Shown: positions 51,877-61,270, counted from the first letter of the stretch. The stretch: DNA of 64,000 nt from Luteimonas suaedae (GCF_008312895.1 NZ_VSSP01000005.1:1-64000); one strand, 5' to 3'. Notes: a model not told the origin generated them from the sequence alone. Numbers and translations are program-made.

Positions 51877-53802
51877 CTATTTCGCGTATTCGCCGCCGCA
51901 GTCGCTGTCCTCGCCGCCGCCCAGTTCGATGGTCGCCAGCAGCGCCGCCGGCGGCGCGATGCTGCCGAGCGTCACCGCCAGCGCGCCGCGAAGGCCGAGC
52001 CGGCCGAGGTCGGGGCGGATGCCAGGATTGGCGAACGTGCCGTCCACCACCAGCGGCGAGCGCAAGGTGAGAATGCTGCGATCCTTGGGGCGCGGCCGCA
52101 GAATCAGGTCCAGCGTTTCCTCGCCCAGGTCGATGCTGCCCTCGCCGACGATGATGGTGTCGGTGGTGTCGAACGCCAGCGCACGCGCTTCCATCACGCC
52201 GTCCTGCACGGCGAAGTCGCCGAACGCACAGCGGACCGGGATGATGCGGTCGCCGGTCAGCAGGAAGGCCAGCGCTTCGGCGATGTCGATGCCGGCCAGT
52301 TCCAGCAGCAGGTTGCTGATCTGGCCACGGCCCATGCCGATGGCGATGTCGCCGTCGGCGCTGCCGAGCATCTGCGCGACCGAGTTGCCGCTGCCGGTGA
52401 TCGCCAGCCGCCCACCGATGTCGCCGGTGGCCTCCTGCGCCAGTTCCGCGTCGGGAAACAGCCGGCCCAGGTCGAGGCCGCGCAGTTCGGCGTCCAGGCG
52501 CGTGCGGATCGGCTGGTCGCGGGCATTCATGCGGACGCTGGAACGGATCTCGCCCCCGGCGGCGCCGAAGTTCAGCGGCTCCAGGCGCACCAGGCCGTCC
52601 TCGAGCAGCAGGCGGCCGTCCATGTCGTCCAGCGGCAACACCGGGGACTCGATGCGCTGCGCGCGCAGACGCACGTCGGCATTCATCGCGTTCAGCTTTT
52701 CGAGCTCATAGGGCGTGTCCGGAAGCACGCGGCCATCGGCCGCTGGCCGCGCCTGCGGCCCTCCCTCGTCATCTGCCTGGGGATCGCCGCCGATGAAACC
52801 GGCAAGATCGTCGAAGTCGAGCAGTTTCGAGGTCAGCTGTGCCCGGAAGAACGGGCGCTCGCCGCCGAAGGTGACGCTGGCGTCACCGCTGAGATCGCTG
52901 TCGCCGACCGTTCCGGTGAATCCGTCGTAGCGCCAGGTGTCGCCGTCGCGGCGGAAGCGGCCGTCCAGCGAGTACGGCGGCGTCGGCGGCAGCGCGATGC
53001 CGAGCAGGGGATAGAGGTCTTCGAGATCGTCGCCCGACAGGGCCAGGCGCAGGTCGAAATCCCGCAGCCGGAACACGTTCACCAGCGCGCCGCGGGCATG
53101 CGCGTGCGTTGCGCCGGCGCTCGCGCGCAGGTCGACGCGATACGGCTGCCCGGTGTCCTGCAGGTCGAGCGGCGACTCCGCGCGCCCGCGCAGGCGGAAA
53201 TCGCTGCCCCGCCAGCGGCCCCCGCCCTCGAGCACGACCGGCGGCGCGGCGTTTTCGGTGCGTGATGCGCGGCTGGCGACGTCGACCTCGATCTCGGTGT
53301 CGCGCGCCGCATCGACGAACAGCAGGCGGCCGTCGTCGACCCAGAGCTGGCCGAGCTGCGGTGGCGTGCCGTCGCCGTCCTGGTCGTCGAAGTTCCAGTT
53401 GCCGCCTTCGGGTCCGGTCTCCAGGCGCAGGTGCGGCTTGGCCAGCCGGATCCCCGGAATCAGGAACTTGCCGCGGAACAGCAGCGATGGCACATCGACG
53501 CCGAATTCCAGCCGCTCGGTGCTCGCCATCAGCGGCTGTTCGGACCAATCGGCGTTGCCGAGCCGCAGTGCATCGGCGCGGACCGTCGTGACCCGGCCGA
53601 GGCCGACGTCGAGGCTTCCGATCTCGAAGCTGCGACCGGTGCGCGCCTCGACCGCGCGTTCGACCGGACCCTTGAACCAGTTCCAGTCCCACAGCGCGAA
53701 CAGCACGATCAGTGCCAGCAGCACCGCGGCAAGCGCGGTCCACCAGGGATGGTCGACGATCGCGTCGAGGTGCCGCGACCGATGTCGGGGAGCGGGCATC
53801 AT
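51877..53802 (-). CDS. AsmA-family inner-membrane/periplasmic protein
   Basis: 641 residues. One N-terminal transmembrane helix (TALAAVLLALIVLFALWDW) is followed by a long periplasmic beta-rich region. The AsmA pattern is seen in the start (VERAVEARTGRSFEIGSLDVGLGRVTTVRADALRLGNADW) and in the C-terminal AsmA-like domain (GSGNSVAQMLGSADGDIAIGMGRGQISNLLLELAGIDIAEALAFLL, then LDLILRPRPKDRS). AsmA-like proteins form bridges that move phospholipids or affect outer-membrane assembly. The ATG at 53800-53802 (MM start) is used. It is the last gene of a minus-strand run. Confidence 0.9.
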   Translation of the reverse strand: MMPAPRHRSRHLDAIVDHPWWTALAAVLLALIVLFALWDWNWFKGPVERAVEARTGRSFEIGSLDVGLGRVTTVRADALRLGNADWSEQPLMASTERLEFGVDVPSLLFRGKFLIPGIRLAKPHLRLETGPEGGNWNFDDQDGDGTPPQLGQLWVDDGRLLFVDAARDTEIEVDVASRASRTENAAPPVVLEGGGRWRGSDFRLRGRAESPLDLQDTGQPYRVDLRASAGATHAHARGALVNVFRLRDFDLRLALSGDDLEDLYPLLGIALPPTPPYSLDGRFRRDGDTWRYDGFTGTVGDSDLSGDASVTFGGERPFFRAQLTSKLLDFDDLAGFIGGDPQADDEGGPQARPAADGRVLPDTPYELEKLNAMNADVRLRAQRIESPVLPLDDMDGRLLLEDGLVRLEPLNFGAAGGEIRSSVRMNARDQPIRTRLDAELRGLDLGRLFPDAELAQEATGDIGGRLAITGSGNSVAQMLGSADGDIAIGMGRGQISNLLLELAGIDIAEALAFLLTGDRIIPVRCAFGDFAVQDGVMEARALAFDTTDTIIVGEGSIDLGEETLDLILRPRPKDRSILTLRSPLVVDGTFANPGIRPDLGRLGLRGALAVTLGSIAPPAALLATIELGGGEDSDCGGEYAK

Positions 53803-53964
53803 GGCCTTCGCCGCAATGAAGCATTTCCCGCACCATCGGCAGACGCCGGTCAAGCGGGAGTGAATGCGGTCGGCGCCGGTTCAGTCGCGGTGGACGTGGC
53901 GGCGGCGCCGAGCGTGTCCCGGCGGTTCTTCGGAACGGCGCCGGCGGCCCCCCGCGGCCGCCTT

Positions 53965-54348
53965 CTATTCGTCCGCCCGCTCGCAGCGCAGCGTGCGGCC
54001 GGTATCGTCCTGGCTCAGCGCGGCATAGTCGCCGTCGACGACAAAACGTAGGCCGACGTCGGACCAGGTACGTGGCTTGCTGCCCGTGATCGCGCCCAGG
54101 CTCACCACGCGGCCGTCGCTCATGCTGACTCGGGCGCTGCGCCCGTCGCCGAGCAGGTCGACACGATTGCCGCCGTCGCAGTGGTAGCGCGCGTCGATGG
54201 CTTCGTTCTCGACCGTGGCCGCGGTCGCCGGCTCGGGCTCCGGTGCGGTGTCGGCGACGTCGGCGGCAGGCGCTTGGTCGACCTGCTGCCGGCAGGAGGT
54301 CGCGAGCAGCGACAGGCCGATTGCAAGACAGAAGAGGAATCTGGTCAT
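53965..54348 (-). CDS. MliC-like lysozyme-inhibitor lipoprotein 1
   Basis: 127 residues. Lipoprotein signal with lipobox LATSC (Cys near 19). An acidic Pro/Ala/Glu linker precedes a small domain ARYHCDGGNRVDLLGDG...ARVSMSDGRVVSL...LRFVVDGDYAALSQDDTGRTLRC. Two Cys and the V-x-L/A-x-V strands match the MliC/PliC c-type lysozyme-inhibitor fold. Such lipoproteins, held in the outer membrane, protect the cell wall from lysozyme. The functional SG-x-x-Y loop is not clear, so inhibitory activity is uncertain. A paralogue lies at 55220. Confidence 0.78.
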   Translation of the reverse strand: MTRFLFCLAIGLSLLATSCRQQVDQAPAADVADTAPEPEPATAATVENEAIDARYHCDGGNRVDLLGDGRSARVSMSDGRVVSLGAITGSKPRTWSDVGLRFVVDGDYAALSQDDTGRTLRCERADE

Positions 54349-54403
54349 GAGGAGTTCGCCTCCGGGCACGGGATGGCCGGAGGCCAATGATAAGCATCCC
54401 GCG

Positions 54404-55054
54404 TCAAGCGGGCGCGACCACCTGGGCCATCACCGCGATGTAATGGCAGACGCTGCCGGCGATGCAGAACAGGTGCCAGATGGCGTGGGAGTACGGCACC
54501 GACTCGCGGTGGTAGAAGTACGTGCCCAGGGTATAGGCGACGCCGCCGGCCATCAGCCAGCCGAACGTCCACGCGTCCAGCGCCGCGATCACCGGTTTGA
54601 TCGCGACCAGTACCAGCCAGCCCATGGCGAGGTAGATCAGCGTCGACAGCCGCTTGAAGCGACCGGTGAAGAACAGCTTGAAGATCACGCCGGCGAGGGC
54701 CAGCGTCCAGATCGCGGCGAACAGCGACCAGCCCAGCGCGCCGCGCAGGGGAATCAGGGTGAATGGCGTGTAGGTGCCGGCGATCAACAGGTAGATCGCG
54801 CAATGATCGAACACCTTGAGCCGGCCCTTGAGCACCGGATGGGCGACGGCGTGGTATAGCGTGGAGGCGAGATAGAGCAGCAGCAGGCAGAGACCGAACA
54901 CGATCGATGCGCCCAGCTGCCAGGCGTTGCCGTGCAGCGCCGCCAATGTGATCAATACCGCACCGCCGGCGAGCGCCGCGGCCGCGCCGACGCCATGGGT
55001 CAACGCGCTCGCCAACTCCTCGCGTTGCGCACGCAGTTCCGCGGTCAGGATCAT
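54404..55054 (-). CDS. hemolysin III/YqfA-type (PAQR-like) membrane protein
   Basis: 216 residues with seven predicted transmembrane segments. Signatures of the HlyIII/PAQR family include LASALTHGVGAAAALAG (His), LYHAVAHPVLKGRLKVFDHCAIYLLIAGTYTPFTL and YSHAIWHLFCIAGSVCHYIAV (HxxxH), which form a zinc-binding site. The molecular role is debated; the family name comes from hemolytic activity of one member. The ATG at 55052-55054 is used. It is flanked by two MliC-like lipoprotein genes on the same strand. Confidence 0.93.
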   Translation of the reverse strand: MILTAELRAQREELASALTHGVGAAAALAGGAVLITLAALHGNAWQLGASIVFGLCLLLLYLASTLYHAVAHPVLKGRLKVFDHCAIYLLIAGTYTPFTLIPLRGALGWSLFAAIWTLALAGVIFKLFFTGRFKRLSTLIYLAMGWLVLVAIKPVIAALDAWTFGWLMAGGVAYTLGTYFYHRESVPYSHAIWHLFCIAGSVCHYIAVMAQVVAPA

Positions 55055-55219
55055 GGCGACACCTTCGGCGGGACGGGTGGAGCAATTGCTCGGTTTTCGC
55101 GGCGTACGCGGAAGCGGCAGACTGGAGACGGGGTCGTTGCGATGGCAGGCGTCATTGGATCGGTTGGCGATCGCGGCCACGATCGCAGGTGTTATCCATG
55201 GGCTCCGGTGTCGCGGGGG

Positions 55220-55612
55220 TCACAACTTGCTGCAGTTCCGTGTCGGGCCTTCATCCTGGTGCAGCTGCACGTCCGGGCCGTCGACCATCAGGCTCAGTGC
55301 TTCGCCGACGTAGGCGTCGCCGCCGCCCTGCGAGGCCGACTCCGCACGCGGCAGGGTGATGGTGCGGCCGTCGGGCAGGGTGACGTCGGCGATGGCGCCG
55401 GCATAGGAGATGCGCAGATCGCTGTCGTCGTCGCATCGGTAACGGACGGCGACGTCGTCTGCCGCGACCGGCGGATCCACCGGAGCGATCGCGCCGGGCG
55501 CGGTCTCGATGTCGGCCGTCGCGCCCTCGGCGTCGGAGGACTCTCGCGGTTGGCAGGCGACGCACGACAGGACCAGCGTCGCGCAGAGCACGGCATGCCA
55601 TTTTTCGTTCAT
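55220..55612 (-). CDS. MliC-like lysozyme-inhibitor lipoprotein 2
   Basis: 130 residues. Lipobox LSCVAC (Cys at about 20), a low-complexity acidic linker, then a small domain VRYRCDDDSDLRISYAGAIADVTLPDGRTITLP...ALSLMVDGPDVQLHQDEGPTRNCSKL with the two Cys expected in MliC-like proteins. Similar in layout to the lipoprotein at 53965, with about the same length and a similar linker, but low identity. Probable outer-membrane lipoprotein; lysozyme inhibition is inferred. Confidence 0.75.
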   Translation of the reverse strand: MNEKWHAVLCATLVLSCVACQPRESSDAEGATADIETAPGAIAPVDPPVAADDVAVRYRCDDDSDLRISYAGAIADVTLPDGRTITLPRAESASQGGGDAYVGEALSLMVDGPDVQLHQDEGPTRNCSKL

Positions 55613-55683
55613 CGCTCGCTCCCGTGCGTGGGCAAACGCGAAGCCTAGCGCGGCCGCCGGTAACGACAGGTGATGGCGAGGCG

Positions 55684-57288
55684 TCAGTCCACGGCCATCG
55701 CGTGCGCGTGCTCGCGGGTGGCCAGCAGCGCCACGTCGGGCCAGCGCTCCGCCGTCAGCTGCAGGTTGACCCGGGTGGGTGCCAGGTAGACCAGGTGGCC
55801 AGCGGCGTCGATGCCGAGATTGGAGGCATTCTTCTCGCGGAATTCCTCCAGCTTCTTCGGATCATCGCAGCGCACCCAGCGGGTGGTGACCACGCCGACC
55901 GGCTCGAAGCCGGCGTCGACGCCGTATTCGTCCTTGAGCCGGTAGGCGGCGACGTCGAACTGCAGCACGCCGACCGCGCCCAGGATCAGGTCGTTGGACA
56001 TCAGCGGGCGAAAGAACTGGGTCGCGCCTTCCTCCGACAGCTGCGCCAGGCCCTTCTGCAGCTGCTTGAGCTTGAGCGGGTCGCGCAGGCGCGCGCGGCG
56101 GAACAGTTCCGGGGCGAAGTTGGGAATGCCGGTGAAGGCCAGCGCCTCGCCTTCGGTGAAGGTGTCGCCGATCGAGATGGTGCCGTGGTTGTGGATGCCG
56201 ATCACGTCGCCCGGCCAGGCCTCGGCGGCGATCTCGCGATCGCTGGCCATGAAGGTCAGGGCGTTGGCGAGCTTCTGCTCCTTGCCGCTGCGCACGTGGA
56301 AGGCCTTCATGCCGGCGACGAACCGGCCCGAGCACACGCGCATGAAGGCGACGCGGTCGCGGTGCTGCGGGTCCATGTTGGCCTGGATCTTGAACACGAA
56401 GCCGGTCAGCTTGTCCTCGGTCGGCTGCACGGTGCGAGTGGTGGTCGCGCGCGGCTGCGGCGACGGCGCGTGGCGCACGAAGAAGTCCAGCAAGGGCTGC
56501 ACGCCGAAGTTGTTGACGGCCGAGCCGAAGAACACCGGCGTCTGCCGGCCGGCCAAGTAGGCTTCGGCGTCGAACGGGTGCGAAGCGCCCTGCACGAGCT
56601 CGAGCTCGTCGCGCAGTTCGGTCAGCATTTCGGTACCGATGCGCGCCTCCAGGCCCGGATCGTCGATCGAGGTGAAGATGGTCGAGTCCTGGCGGGTGAA
56701 GTTGCGGCCCGGTTCGTACAGGTGCACCTCGCCGCTGACCAGGTGCACCACGCCCTTCAGGCGCTGGCCCATGCCGATCGGCCAGGTGACCGGCGCGCAC
56801 TGGATGCCGAGCACGGACTCGACCTCGTCGAGCAGGTCGATCGGATCGCGGCCCTCACGGTCGAGCTTGTTGATGAAAGTCATGATCGGCGTGTCGCGCA
56901 GCCGGCAGACCTCCATCAGCTTGATGGTGCGTTCCTCGACGCCCTTGGCGACGTCGATCACCATCAATGCGGAGTCGACCGCGGTCAGCACGCGGTAGGT
57001 GTCCTCGCCGAAGTCGGCGTGGCCGGGGGTATCGAGCAGGTTGACGATGCGACCCTCGTACGGGAACTGCATCACCGAGCTGGTGACGGAGATCCCGCGC
57101 TCCTTCTCCAACGCCATCCAGTCCGAGGTGGCGTGGCGCGCGGCCTTGCGGCCCTTCACCGAGCCGGCCATCTGGATCGCGCCGCCGAACAGAAGCAGCT
57201 TCTCGGTCAGCGTGGTCTTGCCGGCGTCGGGGTGCGAGATGATGGCGAAGGTGCGGCGTCGCGCGGCTTCTGTGGAAACGTCGGACAT
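55684..57288 (-). CDS. prfC: peptide chain release factor 3
   Basis: 534 residues. RF3 is a GTPase that recycles RF1/RF2 from the ribosome. GTP-binding motifs: G1 [15 protein letters not shown] (about 18-32), G2 [10 protein letters not shown]3 [15 protein letters not shown]4 NKLD. The domain order and the C-terminal [21 protein letters not shown] region agree with full-length RF3. Start ATG at 57286-57288. A long repeat-bearing gap (532 bases) lies upstream. Confidence 0.98.
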   Translation of the reverse strand: MSDVSTEAARRRTFAIISHPDAGKTTLTEKLLLFGGAIQMAGSVKGRKAARHATSDWMALEKERGISVTSSVMQFPYEGRIVNLLDTPGHADFGEDTYRVLTAVDSALMVIDVAKGVEERTIKLMEVCRLRDTPIMTFINKLDREGRDPIDLLDEVESVLGIQCAPVTWPIGMGQRLKGVVHLVSGEVHLYEPGRNFTRQDSTIFTSIDDPGLEARIGTEMLTELRDELELVQGASHPFDAEAYLAGRQTPVFFGSAVNNFGVQPLLDFFVRHAPSPQPRATTTRTVQPTEDKLTGFVFKIQANMDPQHRDRVAFMRVCSGRFVAGMKAFHVRSGKEQKLANALTFMASDREIAAEAWPGDVIGIHNHGTISIGDTFTEGEALAFTGIPNFAPELFRRARLRDPLKLKQLQKGLAQLSEEGATQFFRPLMSNDLILGAVGVLQFDVAAYRLKDEYGVDAGFEPVGVVTTRWVRCDDPKKLEEFREKNASNLGIDAAGHLVYLAPTRVNLQLTAERWPDVALLATREHAHAMAVD

Positions 57289-57820
57289 GGGAAGTGGCGC
57301 CGAGGGGCGCCGTTCGGGAGGCGGGAGGGAGCAATTATAGGATTTCCGCCCATGTTCTGCGCTGCAGCGTGTCGCGGCCGGATGCCGGCACCGTGCCCTT
57401 AGCTCGTCATCCCGGCGCAGGCCGGATCCATTTCCCGCAGTTCAGCGCGCAGTGGCGCGATGCATACGGCAGAAAGACGTTTGGTTCAAGGGCTTCGGAG
57501 ACAGCGGCGCCCGGGCCGGGGCATGCTCCCCGGCTCGGTCAGCCATCCATGGCTGACTCGCCGCCGCAGGCCATCCATGGCCTGCTTTCCGCATACCCCG
57601 ACCCGGGCGCCGCACCGGTCATTTGCTTTCGGATGCTTGGAAGCCCTCCCACCGAAGCCGTCGGGGGTTTTAGCGGGAGACGTGCCGCGGGGATTGCGGA
57701 GAGCTGACCATGGATGGTCAGCGGCCCTGAGTCCGGCCATGGATGGCCGGACCGAAGGGCGGAGTAATCCCCGCGGCGCGGCTCACGCCCCGCGCGGCAA
57801 ACCGAAGGCGCTTTCGTGCT
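57289..57820. repeat. palindrome cluster centred on CCATCCATGG / CCATGGATGG
   Basis: Four short palindromes: GTCAGCCATCCATGGCTGAC (57538-57557), CAGGCCATCCATGGCCTG (57567-57584), GCTGACCATGGATGGTCAGC (57703-57722) and TCCGGCCATGGATGGCCGGA (57732-57751). The first two carry CCATCCATGG and the last two its reverse complement, so the two pairs face each other across 118 bases. No gene is apparent in the stretch. Confidence 0.75.
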
Positions 57821-58774
57821 TTAGAAGCGATGGGATTCTCGGGCTTCGGGTCCGGCGACATCGGCATCGGCATCCGGATCGCGGAAGCGCAGGATCCCGC
57901 GCGGGCCGAACATGCGGAACGGGATCGACTGCAGGCGCATGCCGCGGTTGACCTGGACCACGAAGTGCAGGTGCGGGCCGCTGCTGAAGCCGGTGTTGCC
58001 GGACAGGGCGATGCGCTGGCCGCGACGCACGCGCTCGCCGGCGCGCACGAACACGCGATCGGCGTCGAGATGCGCGTACACCGCCATGCTGCCGTCGTCG
58101 TGCAGGATGCGCACGAAGTTGGCGCGAGCGTCGTAATGGTCCTCGGTGCCGGCATCGCGGAAACCGGATTCGATCTGCATCACCACGCCGTCGCGGGCGG
58201 CCAGCACCGGGGTGCCGACGTCCACCGCGAAATCGACTGCGTGCCGGTTCTCGATGTCGGCGTGGCTGAAGGCGCCGCCCCAGCCCTGCTCGACGTACAG
58301 CTGGCGGGTCTGCAGTGGCCAGGCGTATTCGACGTCCCGCGGGCGGGCACTGGGGTGGCCGGGCACGGCCTGCAGGCGTAGCTCGGCACGGCCGGACGCG
58401 TTGCCGGCGATCCGGGCGACCAGCGTGCTGTCGTGGGCGGGGACGGTGGCGCGGGCCGGCAACGCCGGCTCCGACTGCGACTGCGCTCCGCCGGTGGCGT
58501 GCAACACCACCTCGATCGGTCCGTCGAGCGGGTTGTCGGCCCAGGCGAGGATCAAGCCTTCACGCTGCTCCAGCCGCAGCCGCGCGACCGGGCCGGGTGC
58601 AACCTCCACCGGGACGACCGTGACCTCGGTGTCGCCGGCGTGCTCGCCGACACGGTCGCCGTAGTGCACAACGCCGTCGGCGCCGATCCAGCGATAGACA
58701 CGCGCGGCCTGCGCGGATGTCGCCGTCAACAGCGCCGCGAACAGCAGTGCGGCCGGGTGTGCGCGTGGGCGCAT
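57821..58774 (-). CDS. M23-family metallopeptidase (LytM-like) with DUF4124-like N-terminus
   Basis: 317 residues. Signal peptide (about 1-23, ending AQA); then ARVYRWIGADGVVHYGDR, a DUF4124-like motif; a middle beta domain; and a C-terminal M23 domain with HAVDFAVDVGTPVLAARDGVV (H-x3-D metal motif), VYAHLDADRVFVRAGERVRRGQRIALSGNTGFSSGPHLHFVV (HxH). Key M23 residues are present, so it may be an active murein endopeptidase. Start ATG at 58772-58774 (the longer frame lacks a signal). Four bases separate it from the upstream propeller gene, on the same strand. Confidence 0.92.
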   Translation of the reverse strand: MRPRAHPAALLFAALLTATSAQAARVYRWIGADGVVHYGDRVGEHAGDTEVTVVPVEVAPGPVARLRLEQREGLILAWADNPLDGPIEVVLHATGGAQSQSEPALPARATVPAHDSTLVARIAGNASGRAELRLQAVPGHPSARPRDVEYAWPLQTRQLYVEQGWGGAFSHADIENRHAVDFAVDVGTPVLAARDGVVMQIESGFRDAGTEDHYDARANFVRILHDDGSMAVYAHLDADRVFVRAGERVRRGQRIALSGNTGFSSGPHLHFVVQVNRGMRLQSIPFRMFGPRGILRFRDPDADADVAGPEARESHRF

Positions 58775-58778
58775 CGGA

Positions 58779-59888
58779 TCAGCGCAGGCAGTCGGGGTCG
58801 AGCTGCAGCGCCTGGACCACATCCTGCAGGTCGAATGCGGTCACGGCGCGATCATCGTGCACCGCGTACAGCACGCCGGCCGGGAACCGCGGCGTGGCCG
58901 CGGCGTGCAGGGCGATGCCGTCGGTGTTCGCGGTCAGGCGGCCGCTGAAGCTGCCGCGCGGGGCGAGGTCGGCGCGATCGAAGACATGGAATGTGGTCAG
59001 CGGTGTGAGCTGGTCGACCGCGATCCAGTAGCCGCCGTCGGCGCGGCAGGACCACAGCGCCACGCCCTCGGCCTCGCCGACGAAGCTGTCGTCCGGAAGG
59101 CTGACGCCGGTGTAGCGGCCATCGAGCGTGTACGCGTGCAGGGTGGAGACGTTGCTGCGGTCCTCGTCGGCGATCAGCAGGCGGTCGTGCAGCGGATCGC
59201 CGGCGATCGACTCCACCATGCGCAGCGCGCCGCGCTCGCCGGTATCGCCGAAGGCGCCCAGGTACTCGGCCTCGAACGTCCCGTCGTCGTCGAGCTGCAG
59301 GCGGTATCGTCGAACCCGCTGGTCGAGTTCCTCGCGCGGGGGCACCACGTCGAAATGCTCGCCGTACATGAAGCTGTCGGTGATGTAGGCCTGCAACTCG
59401 TCGGGTGCCGCCTCGTGCAGCCACAGGCCGTAGGGGCTGCGCAGCTGCTGCTCGCCGAAGCTGCCGAGCGGGCGGAAGTCCGGAAGGCGCAGCACCTGCG
59501 CACGCGGCACGTCGCGTTCGACCACGAACACCCGATCGCCGTAGACCAGCAGCCCGTTCGGGCGGGTGAACTCGCCCAGCGCCTTGCCCTTGCCGCCGAT
59601 GGTGCGCAGGCGTTCGCCGCTGTCGCCGTCGAACAGGATCAGCCGATGGCTCGACTTGGCGGTGGCGATCACCCAGGTGGCACCGTCCGGATGGGCCCAG
59701 GTGGTCAGCGAGTCGAGCTCGTCGGCGTGATTCTCCTCCGTGACGAAGACCTCCCCGACCGTGACCGCGTCGCGGGCCGTGCCGATGATGTGCCCGTCGG
59801 ACTCCGGCTGCGGCGGAGGCGCGAGGCTGGCGCAGGCGGCAAGCAGGCTGCAGGCAAGCAGCAGGGCGAGGCGGCGGAAGGTCGGCAT
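58779..59888 (-). CDS. phytase-like beta-propeller lipoprotein
   Basis: 369 residues with lipobox LLAACAS (Cys near 19). The remainder has propeller-type repeats: DELDSLTTWAHPDGATWVIATAKSSHRLILFDGDSGERLRTIG, LRSPYGLWLHE, LLIADEDRSNVSTLHAYTLDGRYTG, EGVALWSC, and AVTAFDLQDVVQALQLD. The layout resembles proteins annotated as beta-propeller phytase relatives in this bacterial group; the exact calcium ligands of canonical BPP phytases are not certain here. It may release phosphate from phytate at the outer membrane, but a structural or other role is possible. Start ATG 59886-59888. It shares the strand with the M23 gene, 4 bases apart. Confidence 0.7.
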   Translation of the reverse strand: MPTFRRLALLLACSLLAACASLAPPPQPESDGHIIGTARDAVTVGEVFVTEENHADELDSLTTWAHPDGATWVIATAKSSHRLILFDGDSGERLRTIGGKGKALGEFTRPNGLLVYGDRVFVVERDVPRAQVLRLPDFRPLGSFGEQQLRSPYGLWLHEAAPDELQAYITDSFMYGEHFDVVPPREELDQRVRRYRLQLDDDGTFEAEYLGAFGDTGERGALRMVESIAGDPLHDRLLIADEDRSNVSTLHAYTLDGRYTGVSLPDDSFVGEAEGVALWSCRADGGYWIAVDQLTPLTTFHVFDRADLAPRGSFSGRLTANTDGIALHAAATPRFPAGVLYAVHDDRAVTAFDLQDVVQALQLDPDCLR

Positions 59889-59980
59889 CGCGGAAGTATG
59901 GCGGAGCAGTGCGCGAAACGGGCATGCCGGATGTGGTGCGGCCGTCACAGAAATTCCATCTCTCGATCCGCATGAAGCGA

Positions 59981-60009
59981 TTGACATTGCGAAAAACCGC
60001 TGGCAATCT
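59981..60009 (+). promoter_or_regulatory. sigma70-type promoter of the metX operon
   Basis: -35 TTGACA at 59981-59986 (perfect) and -10 CAATCT at 60004-60009 with 17-base spacing, immediately ahead of the riboswitch. Between this and the divergent propeller gene (start 59888) there are about 90 bases. Confidence 0.75.
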
Positions 60010-60011
60010 GC

Positions 60012-60141
60012 GGGCTATCCATCGAGACCGGCGGAGGGACAGGCCCTTTGATGCCGGGGCAACCTCAACCTGAGCCGCATGCGGCTCCGGGTGAAAGGTG
60101 CCAAGTCCTGCGGGGACCTGAGCGTCCACCGGAAGATGGTT
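60012..60141 (+). promoter_or_regulatory. SAM-I (S-box) riboswitch
   Basis: Conserved S-box segments occur in order: TATCCATCGAGACCGGCGGAG then GGACAGGCCC, TGCCGGGGCAACCT, GGTGAAAGGTGCCAAGTCCTGC, and GGAAGATGG closing P1 with CCATC. These match the aptamer that binds S-adenosylmethionine. A GC-rich segment after it (CCGCCTCCCCCACGGCGGG, 60147-60165, hairpin-forming) may be the expression platform, either ending transcription or controlling access to the metX ribosome-binding site (GGAAGG at 60217-60222). Confidence 0.93.
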
Positions 60142-60226
60142 GCGGACCGCCTCCCCCACGGCGGGCGCAATTCCGCCGACCGGCTTCCTGCAGACATCGA
60201 TGGCTCCTCCACTTCCGGAAGGTGCC

Positions 60227-61270
60227 ATGAGCCTGGTCGAACCTGCGGTCGCCACCCCCGAACCCCTGCCACGTTTTCCCGTGCCGGCCGAACGCGCCGT
60301 GCCGGCGGGCGACGCCGCTGCGCGCGGCAGCGTCGAGATCGACCTCGCGTTGCGCCATGCCGGTGTGCGGCGGGTGCGCCTGGCCTGGGAGATCCAGGGC
60401 CAGGCCGATGCGCCGGTGGTCCTGGTGGCTGGCGGCATCTCGGCGCACCGCCATGTCGCCTCCAGTTCCGCCTTTCCGGAACGGGGCTGGGTGCAGGACC
60501 TGGTCGCGGCCGGGCGTACGCTCGATCCGGCGCATTGCCGCATCCTCGCCTTCGACTACGTCGGCGCCGACGGCCGCCTCGATGCGCCGATCGACACCGC
60601 CGACCAGGCCGATGCCGTCGCCATACTGCTCGACGCGCTGCGGATTCCTCGCCTGCAGGCGTTCGTCGGCTACTCGTACGGGGCGCTGGTCGGACTGCAG
60701 CTGGCCGCGCGCCATCCGGCGCGGCTCGAGCGTCTGGTCGCGGTCAGCGGCGCGCACCGGGCCCATCCCTACGCCGCCGCCTGGCGCGCGCTGCAGCGGC
60801 GCGCGGTCGCGCTCGGGCAGCTGCAGTGCGCCGACCTGCAGGGGCTGTCGCTGGCGCGGCAGTTCGCGATGCTGAGCTACCGCACCGAGGAAGAGTTCGG
60901 CGAGCGCTTCGATGCGCCGCCGGAGATCGTCAACGGCCGCGTGCGCGTGGCCGCCGAGGACTATCTCGACGCGGCCGGTGCGCAGTACGTGGCGCGCACG
61001 CCGGTGACCGCGTGGTTGCGGCTGTCCGAATCGATCGACCTGCACTGCGTCGACCCGGCCGCGGTGCATGTGCCGACCACCGTGGTCGCCGTGGAAGGCG
61101 ACCGCCTGGTGCCGCTGTCCGATTCGGTGGCGCTGGTGGAGGGGCTGGGCCGACGCGGCCGGTTGCGCGTGCTGCGCTCGCCCTACGGCCACGACGCATT
61201 CCTGAAAGAAACCGACCGCATCGACGCGCTGCTGCGATCGGCGCTGCACAACGAAGGAGACGCCGCATGA
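60227..61270 (+). CDS. metX: homoserine O-acyltransferase, MetX-like (alpha/beta hydrolase fold)
   Basis: 347 residues from the ATG at 60227 behind GGAAGG. The enzyme acylates homoserine (acetyl or succinyl) as the first committed step of methionine synthesis. The nucleophile elbow is GYSYGALVG (Ser150), not the common GGSMGGM; the Asp/His part of the triad is in VEGDRLVPLSDS and SPYGHDAFLKE, the latter (GHDAFL) a MetX hallmark. The protein is slightly shorter than typical MetX, and xanthomonad enzymes of this type often use succinyl-CoA, but the acyl donor cannot be decided by eye. It overlaps metB by four bases (ATGA). Confidence 0.9.
   Translation: MSLVEPAVATPEPLPRFPVPAERAVPAGDAAARGSVEIDLALRHAGVRRVRLAWEIQGQADAPVVLVAGGISAHRHVASSSAFPERGWVQDLVAAGRTLDPAHCRILAFDYVGADGRLDAPIDTADQADAVAILLDALRIPRLQAFVGYSYGALVGLQLAARHPARLERLVAVSGAHRAHPYAAAWRALQRRAVALGQLQCADLQGLSLARQFAMLSYRTEEEFGERFDAPPEIVNGRVRVAAEDYLDAAGAQYVARTPVTAWLRLSESIDLHCVDPAAVHVPTTVVAVEGDRLVPLSDSVALVEGLGRRGRLRVLRSPYGHDAFLKETDRIDALLRSALHNEGDAA

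Noticed and set aside
57294..57951. Plus-strand frames in the palindrome cluster
   Set aside because: They run through hairpin repeats and lack coding character.
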